Shown piece by piece: positions 1-5,424 of a stretch of DNA of 8,415 bases (its first letter is position 1; each line of letters starts with the position of its first letter). Source of the DNA: an uncultured Bacteroidaceae bacterium (GTDB lineage: Bacteria; Bacteroidota; Bacteroidia; Bacteroidales; Bacteroidaceae); NCBI GenBank assembly GCA_904501945.1, contig CAJGCU010000095.1, forward strand, positions 1 through 8,415. Reading direction: 5' to 3'. The translations under genes and the position numbers were made by a program. The notes under the pieces were generated by a model that made no database searches, was not told the DNA's origin, and saw nothing but the letters and a program-made list of their open reading frames with translations.

Positions 1-294
1 ATTGCCAGAGCGGACAATCCTGAGGCATTTTCCGCAGCGCTGCCGGGTGTGGGAGTGACTGTGAACAAGATGAGGGTGCTGCTGACGGCGGGTGTGATGA
101 AGGTGGATTCTCTGCATGAACGGGAGAATTTAATTTTTTCAGTGTGTATTTTTTGCTGTCATTTTATCAAAAAACTTTCTGCAATCATCTGCCCAATAGA
201 AAATTTTAGTAACTTTGCCATCGGGGCAGGATATGGTTCTGTGTTTTTCGATTTCATCTTTCGAATTTCTATGGTGTTTGGTCCTGTAGCCTGA
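1..294 (+). CDS. 3' end of an unidentified gene (partial, doubtful 3' portion)
   Basis: The first reading frame is open from the left edge to a TGA at 292-294. Its first 42 or so codons look truly coding: GC-rich, G/C-rich third positions, and a balanced protein (…NPEAF…ALPGVGVTVNKMRVL…VMKVDSLHE). The other two plus frames are stopped early (TGA at 56 and TGA at 21). From about base 130 the composition turns AT-rich and the frame gives a Phe/Cys/Ile-rich string (for example FSVCIFCCHF) that does not look like natural protein. A terminator-like hairpin lies at 107-140. The likely reading is that a real gene ends here, either at 294 with a non-conserved tail or earlier through a frameshift or sequence error that hides the true stop. 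I do not recognise the family. An isolated gene starting at the ATG at 82, or any internal start, is unlikely. Confidence 0.35.
   Translation: MARADNPEAFSAALPGVGVTVNKMRVLLTAGVMKVDSLHERENLIFSVCIFCCHFIKKLSAIICPIENFSNFAIGAGYGSVFFDFIFRISMVFGPVA
107..140 (+). terminator. Possible rho-independent terminator
   Basis: ATTCTC at 107-112 pairs with GAGAAT at 124-129, with G-U pairs possible at the base and an 11-nt loop. It is followed directly by T-rich sequence (TTAATTTTTTC, 130-140). It sits where the GC-rich coding composition stops, which fits the end of the upstream gene. The stem is short and not GC-rich, so this is tentative. Confidence 0.35.
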
Positions 295-328
295 AGAACT
301 TACGAACTTTAAAAAAACAATTATTGAT
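131..328. other. AT-rich intergenic leader upstream of the S9 peptidase
   Basis: About 200 bases of AT-rich sequence without a convincing gene. It holds the doubtful tail of the upstream frame, a candidate -7 element (TAACTTTG), and directly before the peptidase start an A-rich stretch (AAAAAAACAATTATTGAT) of the kind that often replaces a Shine-Dalgarno sequence in Bacteroidetes. I see no riboswitch, tRNA or repeat. A 32-codon minus-strand ORF (159-257) is present, but nothing supports it. Confidence 0.55.
210..217 (+). promoter_or_regulatory. Candidate Bacteroidetes -7 promoter element
   Basis: TAACTTTG matches the TAnnTTTG consensus of the Bacteroidetes primary sigma factor. It lies 112 bp upstream of the peptidase start, so the 5' UTR would be roughly 100 nt. 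No good TTTG -33 box is visible about 20 bp upstream, and one 8-bp degenerate match in AT-rich DNA can occur by chance. Confidence 0.28.
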
Positions 329-2806
329 ATGAAACTTCGAAACGTTATTATGTTGGCTTCAGTTATAGGTCTGGCTGCTGTGGCACAAGCTGAAGATGTT
401 AAGGTGCTTGATTCGCTGCGGTATGCTGGGCCATATACTGTGCGTAACCCTCTAATGATTGACAGTATAGATGTAAACTCAAAGTCGTTTGATTCAAAGA
501 AACTGCTCGATTCTCCTCTTCGTCTTGCGCTTGTTGAGGAGGAGGGTGTGCTGAACGGTGGGGTGATATCGTCAGAAAATGGCGAATGTGCGCTTCATCT
601 ATTAGGTTTTTCTGTGACAAACAAGGAAAGGACTAAGGTGAAGTTGACAGTTGAGGGACTTAAGGACAAGCGTATTTTTGTCGATGGAACTCTGTTGCAG
701 GCTCACGATGGAAACATAACTCTTGAGCCATCTACTCATAAAGTGGTGGTGAAATGTTTGACTATGCCTGATGAAACTGATACTTTATGTGTTAAACTTG
801 AGTGTACTGATGGACAGTTAATTAAGGTGGGAGATATATCTGAAGGACAAGGTCGTTCCTATACTATTTACGATGTGCTTCATGCCACAAGATTCAGCGG
901 GGTGTCACTTTCGCCTGATGGTAAATACATGATTTATGGAAAGCGTTTTACTCGTCAGGGGGGGGCAACTTCGTCAACAACATACGTGCGTGAACTCTCA
1001 ACGGGTCGTATTGTGGATGAGAGAAGTGGGGGGCTGACATGGATGCCTCGTACGAATAAATATTATTATGTGCGTACTCTCTCTAACCGAAGTCGAGAAA
1101 TTGTGGCTATTGACCCTGTAACTCGACAGACGTCTGTCATTGCCGAAAATGTTCCTGAGGGACGGTTTGTGATGGCTCCATCTGAAGATTATTTGCTTGT
1201 TTACACATCGCAGAGTGGTCCTGCAGAGGATAAGGGTGTGTATGAGGTTATTGAGCCGGAAGACCGTCAGCCGGGATTTCGTACACGTCAGAATCTTGCC
1301 ATTTTTGACATGAAGACGGGACTTCAGACCCCGCTTACGTTTGGTCATCGTAGTGTTTGGGCGTCTGACCTTTCTGCTGATGGTAAAAAGATGCTCCTGA
1401 TGACAAGTGAAAGCAGGTTGACAGCACGGCCAACAACGGTGAGCACGCTCTTGCTGCTTGATGTTGAAACGATGGCTGTTGATACGCTGGTGGCTCGTGA
1501 TGGATTTATTTCTTCAGCACGTTTTTCACCTGATGCAGCAGAAGTCCTTATCAGTGGTTCGCCAGAATGTCTTGATGGTATTGGAATGAATGTTAGAGCT
1601 GGACTGACTCCAAGCATGATAGACAAGCAGCTTTACATCATGGATCTTGCAACGAGAACTGTACGTCCCGTTACTAAATACTTTAATCCGTGTGTACAGG
1701 ATTTCATATGGAGCAGGGCGGATGGCCAAATTTATTTTAATGCTGAAGACAAGGACTGTGTCAACCTTTTCCGTCTGAATCCCAAGGATGGTCATATTGC
1801 TCGCATCTATCTTCCAGAAGAGATGGTTTCTTCGTTTTCGGTGGCTGATTGTGCTCGCCGTTTGGCATTCTATGGACAAGGAGCTTCCAATTCAGACCGT
1901 CTCTATACGCTTGATACAAAGAACCTGAAGACGACTCTTATAGAAGACCTTAGCGAGGAAACTTTGCGTGATGTCACGCTGGGGGAATGTCGTGCCTGGA
2001 ACTATATCAATCCTAAAGGGGATACTATCTGTTGCCGTTATTATTTACCTCCTCATTTCGATGGGCAGAGCAAGCTTCCGATGATTGTCAATTACTATGG
2101 TGGATGCAGTCCTACAAGTCGTAACTTTGAGAGTCGTTATCCTCATCATGCTTATGCAGCCTTGGGATATGCCGTGCTTGTTGTCAATCCGAGTGGAGCT
2201 ACTGGTTTTGGACAAGAATTTTCAGCGCGCCACGTCAATACTGCTGGTGAGGGAGTGGCTGAGGATATTATTGGTGCCACACGTCAATTTTGTAAGGAGC
2301 ACACTTATATTAACGAAAAGAAGATTGGATGTATAGGAGCAAGTTATGGCGGATTTATGACTATGTATCTCCAAACTGTTACAGATCTCTTTGCTGCAGC
2401 AATTTCCCATGCAGGCATTAGCGATCACACCAGTTATTGGGGTGAAGGATATTGGGGTTACAGTTATAGTGAAGTGTCGATGGCAAATAGTTATCCTTGG
2501 ACAGACAAGAAGCTTTTTGTTGACCAAAGTCCGCTTTTCAATGCAGATAAGGTGCATACACCGCTTTTGTTCCTGCATGGAGCCGCTGACAACAATGTTC
2601 CAGTAGGTGAAAGTATTCAGATGTACACCGCTCTTAAACTTCTTGGACGAGAAACTGCCATGGTGCTTGTTGCAGATCAGGATCATCACATTACGGACTA
2701 TACAAAGCGTTTGCGCTGGCAAAATACCATTTATGCCTGGTTTGCTAAATGGTTAAAGGATGATGCTTCTTGGTGGAACGAAATCTATAAGCCGAAAGAT
2801 CTGTAA
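329..2806 (+). CDS. Secreted S9-family serine peptidase (prolyl oligopeptidase / DPP-like)
   Basis: Predicted exported serine peptidase, probably periplasmic, that cleaves oligopeptides or dipeptides from short peptides; the exact specificity (DPP IV-, DPP5- or acylaminoacyl-type) cannot be read from sequence. Residues 1-21 form a signal peptide with an A-Q-A cleavage site before Glu22. Residues 22-180 form a beta-rich domain beyond the usual propeller. Residues about 185-545 are a beta-propeller with PD40-like strands (LSPDGKYMIYG at 194, LSADGKKMLLM at 348, FSPDAAEVLIS at 399). The C-terminal alpha/beta-hydrolase domain (about 550-810) carries the S9 triad: Ser672 in GASYGG, Asp754 in GAADNNVP, and a histidine in DQDHH (His786 by comparison with DEDHG in DPP IV). 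At 825 aa it is longer than the common 650-750 aa. The start at 329 gives an intact signal peptide after an A-rich leader. The gene contains a run of eight G at 958-965. trmH-like gene follows after 45 bp, so co-transcription is possible. Confidence 0.93.
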   Translation: MKLRNVIMLASVIGLAAVAQAEDVKVLDSLRYAGPYTVRNPLMIDSIDVNSKSFDSKKLLDSPLRLALVEEEGVLNGGVISSENGECALHLLGFSVTNKERTKVKLTVEGLKDKRIFVDGTLLQAHDGNITLEPSTHKVVVKCLTMPDETDTLCVKLECTDGQLIKVGDISEGQGRSYTIYDVLHATRFSGVSLSPDGKYMIYGKRFTRQGGATSSTTYVRELSTGRIVDERSGGLTWMPRTNKYYYVRTLSNRSREIVAIDPVTRQTSVIAENVPEGRFVMAPSEDYLLVYTSQSGPAEDKGVYEVIEPEDRQPGFRTRQNLAIFDMKTGLQTPLTFGHRSVWASDLSADGKKMLLMTSESRLTARPTTVSTLLLLDVETMAVDTLVARDGFISSARFSPDAAEVLISGSPECLDGIGMNVRAGLTPSMIDKQLYIMDLATRTVRPVTKYFNPCVQDFIWSRADGQIYFNAEDKDCVNLFRLNPKDGHIARIYLPEEMVSSFSVADCARRLAFYGQGASNSDRLYTLDTKNLKTTLIEDLSEETLRDVTLGECRAWNYINPKGDTICCRYYLPPHFDGQSKLPMIVNYYGGCSPTSRNFESRYPHHAYAALGYAVLVVNPSGATGFGQEFSARHVNTAGEGVAEDIIGATRQFCKEHTYINEKKIGCIGASYGGFMTMYLQTVTDLFAAAISHAGISDHTSYWGEGYWGYSYSEVSMANSYPWTDKKLFVDQSPLFNADKVHTPLLFLHGAADNNVPVGESIQMYTALKLLGRETAMVLVADQDHHITDYTKRLRWQNTIYAWFAKWLKDDASWWNEIYKPKDL

Positions 2807-2851
2807 TTAATATGATTTCCTGTTTTGTAGTACTTATTTTCATTTAATGAT

Positions 2852-3622
2852 ATGATTAGCAAGAACAAGGTGAAATATGTGCGTTCGCTGGAAATGAAGA
2901 AGTTCCGGAAAGCGGATGCTGTGTTTGTGGCGGAAGGTTATAAACTTGTAGGTGATTTGCTGGATGTGTTTGAATGCACTTATCTCGTTGCTACTGCTGA
3001 ATGGCTTTTAGCTCACGATGTATGGGTGCATAAACTGAACAATAGGGGCGTTGAAGTGGATGAGGTGACGGAAGAGGAATTGAAAAGAGTGAGCTTTCAG
3101 GAAACGCCCCAACAGGTATTGGCGGTGTTTAAGCAGCCTGTATATGAGGTTGATGTGAATGTTGTTGCAAAGAAAAATCTTTGCCTGGTTTTGGACGATG
3201 TCCAAAATCCTGGTAATTTAGGTACAATTGTACGTCTGGCAGATTGGTTTGGCATTGAGCATATTTTCTGTTCAAAGGGATGTGCAGATATTTATAATCC
3301 GAAGACCGTACAAGCAACAATGGGTGGAATTGCAAGAGTACAGGTACATTACGTTGATTTGCCTGAGATGTTAAAGGGTCTAGAGGTCGGAATCCCTGTG
3401 TATGGCACTTTTTTGGATGGAGAGAATATGTACCAGAAAACAATGGAGAATAGGGGAATGATTGTGATGGGAAATGAAGGAAAGGGAGTCTCAAAGGAAG
3501 TTGAAGCTTTTGTTTCAGAACGCCTTTATATTCCTAATTATCCAGCCGGACGTGAAACATCAGAGTCGTTGAATGTGGCAATTGCTACGGCTATTGTGTG
3601 TGCTGAGTTCCGCAGGAGATAA
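2852..3622 (+). CDS. TrmH/SpoU-family RNA 2'-O-ribose methyltransferase
   Basis: SPOUT-class enzyme that transfers a methyl group from S-adenosylmethionine to a ribose 2'-OH in tRNA or rRNA; the target nucleotide cannot be assigned. The N-terminal part (about residues 1-100) resembles the SpoU substrate-binding domain. The three knot motifs are present in order: motif 1 at 115-128 (DDVQNPGNLGTIVR, with the conserved Asn122 and Arg128), motif 2 at 203-214 (MIVMGNEGKGVS), and motif 3 at 227-243 (IPNYPAG…ESLNVA), which form the trefoil knot and SAM pocket. The length of 256 aa is normal for the family. The ATG at 2852 starts the protein at the usual MISKNKVKYVRSLE segment. The leader (2807-2851) is AT-rich, without an obvious promoter, terminator or Shine-Dalgarno sequence, so the gene may be read through from the peptidase. 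Its 3' end is overlapped by a convergent small ORF. Confidence 0.93.
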   Translation: MISKNKVKYVRSLEMKKFRKADAVFVAEGYKLVGDLLDVFECTYLVATAEWLLAHDVWVHKLNNRGVEVDEVTEEELKRVSFQETPQQVLAVFKQPVYEVDVNVVAKKNLCLVLDDVQNPGNLGTIVRLADWFGIEHIFCSKGCADIYNPKTVQATMGGIARVQVHYVDLPEMLKGLEVGIPVYGTFLDGENMYQKTMENRGMIVMGNEGKGVSKEVEAFVSERLYIPNYPAGRETSESLNVAIATAIVCAEFRRR

Positions 3623-3808
3623 AACTATTGGAATGTGGTAAGCCTCTTGGTCTCGGATGATAATTGTACCACCTAGCCATTCTGTCATAGGTTGCTCGTC
3701 TTGGAGCGGGTAATGGTTGATGACAATATGATTAAAGAGCTCTACAACGTGATTGGTGTAGAACTCTTTTTCGTTGATATAAACTCTAGATGCAGCGACT
3801 TTTCTCAT
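3560..3808 (-). CDS. Small conserved-looking protein at the end of the ileS-lspA operon
   Basis: An 82-codon ORF whose ATG follows the stop of the DUF4296 gene by only 3 bp (TAA-GTT-ATG on the minus strand), in the same direction as the whole operon. Residues 1-62 look protein-like (MRKVAASRVYINEKEFY, then NHYPLQDEQPMTEWLGG), with no signal peptide or membrane segment, and are probably cytoplasmic. The beginning weakly recalls the N-terminal strands of amidohydrolase-like proteins, but no catalytic metal ligands are present, so I assign no function. Residues 63-82 are read from antisense of the methyltransferase gene and look like a non-selected extension (LSTHNSRSNCH). The position in the operon is the main argument that it is real. 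I do not recognise the family with certainty. Confidence 0.62.
   Translation of the reverse strand: MRKVAASRVYINEKEFYTNHVVELFNHIVINHYPLQDEQPMTEWLGGTIIIRDQEAYHIPIVLSPAELSTHNSRSNCHIQRL
3734..3771 (+). terminator. Hairpin plus T-run, candidate terminator of the plus-strand methyltransferase transcript
   Basis: AAAGAGCTCTACA (3734-3746) and TGTAGAACTCTTT (3757-3769) pair at 12 of 13 positions, with one C-A mismatch, around a 10-nt loop. On the plus strand the stem runs straight into T (TTTTT at 3767-3771). It lies about 110 bp after the methyltransferase stop and inside the oppositely oriented small ORF. On the minus strand the mismatch becomes a G-U pair, but no T-run follows, so it would not terminate the ileS operon. 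Confidence 0.5.
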
Positions 3809-3811
3809 AAC

Positions 3812-4798
3812 TTATCGGTTGGCGGGTTGTGAGATTCTGCGTCTTGGGCCAATCGTGTTAGGAGTACGAACAGAAGGTGCTTTTTTAATTTCGATTCGTT
3901 TTCCTGTTCTATTTTGCTGGCGCAGTTCTTCTGGTGTCAGACGCCGTTCGATAGCTTGTGGAACAGTGTCTATATAGAGTGAATCAATTTGTAGCGTATC
4001 AACTTGCAGTGTGTCAGGAATCTCTTTAGGCTCGGGATTTAGTTCGTGCATACGAACCAGTGAGATATTGTTGACAAGACACATATTGCGTGTCTCTTTT
4101 TTTCCTGTATAATAAATGAATCCAGTAATTTTTTCAATATCTTCATCATCAATAGCTTGCAGTGTGAGCTGATGTGTCCTGTTGTCTCTGATAGTACGGG
4201 TGGTTCCAATGGTCTTTCCATTTTTATACTGTAACCCCAAGCCTATGCTGAGGCTGTTCTCGTGACTGCTCTGCGTCTCGCTGAAAAAGACGGGAGTGAT
4301 GGTGAAGATGAATTGGTCGTGCTGATAAAATGTGGTATCAGCGTGGATTGTAAAACTTTCTCTGTTCTGCAGCTCTTTGTTGCGTAGCATAATAAGACGT
4401 GTGGAGCTCCATAAGTTGGTGGTATCTCCACCTGTTGCGAATACAGCCATCATGTCGTTGTTGCCGTTGATGAGTTTTATCTCTTCGTTTTGTGCTGTAT
4501 ATCGCTTTTTCAAATTTCTGTAAATCTGATGTAAATCTTTAGGATTCCGATTGTAGTAAGCGATGGATTGGTCGAACTGTGCTTCCGTGATGCCGTGTTT
4601 TTGATAGACTGCATTTATGTAGTCTTGCGCTTTGTCAACTCGTTCGCTAGATGGAATCTGGTCGATAATGCCTTGCATCAGGTGAAAATCATATAGTACG
4701 CTTTCCATCTTGGAACGCGACAATGTACCATGCGGACGATTGGTACATCCTGCAACAAAACTGGCAATTAATATGATGAGGAGCAACAGTTTTTTCAT
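3812..4798 (-). CDS. DUF4296-domain lipoprotein
   Basis: Predicted cell-envelope lipoprotein of unknown function. Residues 1-17 are a hydrophobic signal (MKKLLLLIILIASFVAG) ending in a lipobox with Cys18 as the lipidated residue. Residues about 23-110 match the DUF4296 pattern (LSRSKMESVLYDFHLMQG, later AYYNRNPKDLHQIY) and look helical. A central part (about 110-255) looks beta-rich, and the tail contains DTLQV-DTLQI-DSLYI-DT (262-278) followed by a basic, Arg-rich end. No acidic surface-export signal follows the cysteine (CTNRPHG), so a periplasm-facing anchor is more likely than surface exposure. The start ATG overlaps the lspA stop in ATGA, which implies translational coupling to the enzyme that should cleave its signal peptide. 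At 328 aa it is longer than the DUF4296 domain alone. Function is unknown. Confidence 0.88.
   Translation of the reverse strand: MKKLLLLIILIASFVAGCTNRPHGTLSRSKMESVLYDFHLMQGIIDQIPSSERVDKAQDYINAVYQKHGITEAQFDQSIAYYNRNPKDLHQIYRNLKKRYTAQNEEIKLINGNNDMMAVFATGGDTTNLWSSTRLIMLRNKELQNRESFTIHADTTFYQHDQFIFTITPVFFSETQSSHENSLSIGLGLQYKNGKTIGTTRTIRDNRTHQLTLQAIDDEDIEKITGFIYYTGKKETRNMCLVNNISLVRMHELNPEPKEIPDTLQVDTLQIDSLYIDTVPQAIERRLTPEELRQQNRTGKRIEIKKAPSVRTPNTIGPRRRISQPANR
4795..4798 (-). other. ATGA stop-start overlap between lspA and the DUF4296 lipoprotein gene
   Basis: On the minus strand the lspA stop TGA and the lipoprotein start ATG share bases in ATGA. This is a classic arrangement for translational reinitiation, so the peptidase and the lipoprotein are likely made in a linked ratio. 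Confidence 0.85.
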
Positions 4799-5424
4799 GA
4801 GGATTGTTTCTTGAACTGAAGCTGAGATATTTTTTTATTGTAGAAAAGTATCAATGCAATGATGCCACATGATATGGCTGCATCAGCAAAATTAAAGACG
4901 GGAGAGAAAAATACGCAGTGCTGCCCAGAGTAGAAAGGTATCCATTGTGGCATATCCCATTCTATTAATGGGAAATAAAACATGTCAACAACTTTTCCAT
5001 AAAAGAGTTCACCATATCCGTAACCCCAAGGTTGAAACTCTGCAACTTGTGGGTATGGAGGATTGTTGAAGATGACTCCATAGAAAAGGCAGTCGATAAT
5101 ATTACCTGCTGCACCTGCGGCAATTAAAGTGAGGCAGATGATGTATCCTATTGGTTGATGGTTTTTTATTTCTTTGATAATAAACCATCCGATAGCAATG
5201 ATGGCAACGATGCGGAATAGGGTCAGGAATAGTTTGCCGCCCCAAAGTTCCCAGCCGAATGCCATTCCGTTGTTTTCAACAAACAATAAGCTGAACCAAC
5301 TGGTAATCTCTATGCGTTCACCCAAATACATGCCCGTCTTGACATTGACCTTGATGATTTGGTCAATGACAAGAACGGTCATGAATAGGATGATGGAAAG
5401 TGTGTATTTAGTCTTTTGTGACAT
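4795..5424 (-). CDS. lspA: Lipoprotein signal peptidase (signal peptidase II)
   Basis: Inner-membrane aspartyl protease that removes the signal peptide of diacylglyceryl-modified prolipoproteins just before the lipobox cysteine. Four hydrophobic segments fit the family (about 8-25, 64-84, 91-108, 182-195). Conserved motifs are Asp21 in VIDQIIK, the ENNGMAFG loop (50-57), GNIID at 107-111, KVVD with Asp147, and FNFAD with Asp181; the last two correspond to the catalytic aspartate pair of the Pseudomonas structure. Between GNIID and KVVD there is an insert of about 25-30 residues rich in Pro, Tyr and Gly, typical of Bacteroidetes enzymes and the reason for the 209-aa length against about 160-170 in proteobacteria. 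Cys112 stands where many homologues have Arg. The ATG at 5424 lies inside the ileS end (17-bp overlap) and the TGA overlaps the next gene's ATG. Confidence 0.96.
   Translation of the reverse strand: MSQKTKYTLSIILFMTVLVIDQIIKVNVKTGMYLGERIEITSWFSLLFVENNGMAFGWELWGGKLFLTLFRIVAIIAIGWFIIKEIKNHQPIGYIICLTLIAAGAAGNIIDCLFYGVIFNNPPYPQVAEFQPWGYGYGELFYGKVVDMFYFPLIEWDMPQWIPFYSGQHCVFFSPVFNFADAAISCGIIALILFYNKKISQLQFKKQSS
5408..5424 (-). other. 17-bp ileS/lspA overlap
   Basis: The lspA ATG (5424-5422) lies one base out of register with the last ileS codons (…GTC ACA AAA GAC TAA). No Shine-Dalgarno-like sequence precedes it. Ribosomes finishing ileS would release beside the lspA start, suggesting translational coupling. 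Confidence 0.8.

Noticed and set aside
159..257. Minus-strand 32-codon ORF (MKSKNTEPYPAP…) in the AT-rich leader
   Set aside because: Too short to judge, no promoter or neighbour support, and no recognisable family. Chance is the simpler explanation.
998..1348. 116-codon minus-strand ORF opposite the S9 peptidase propeller
   Set aside because: Arg/Thr/His-rich antisense shadow with no start context; the peptidase frame is clearly the coding one.
2222..2722. 166-codon minus-strand ORF
   Set aside because: Lies wholly opposite the catalytic domain of the S9 peptidase, with shadow-like Cys/Ile/His-rich composition.
2807..2851. Possible terminator or promoter between the peptidase and methyltransferase genes
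   Set aside because: No inverted repeat with a T-run and no TAnnTTTG match in these 45 bases.
4887..4894. TAATTTTG on the minus strand (TAnnTTTG match) inside lspA, upstream of the DUF4296 gene
   Set aside because: No -33 box at the right distance and a long stretch to the start; translational coupling already explains expression. Probably chance.
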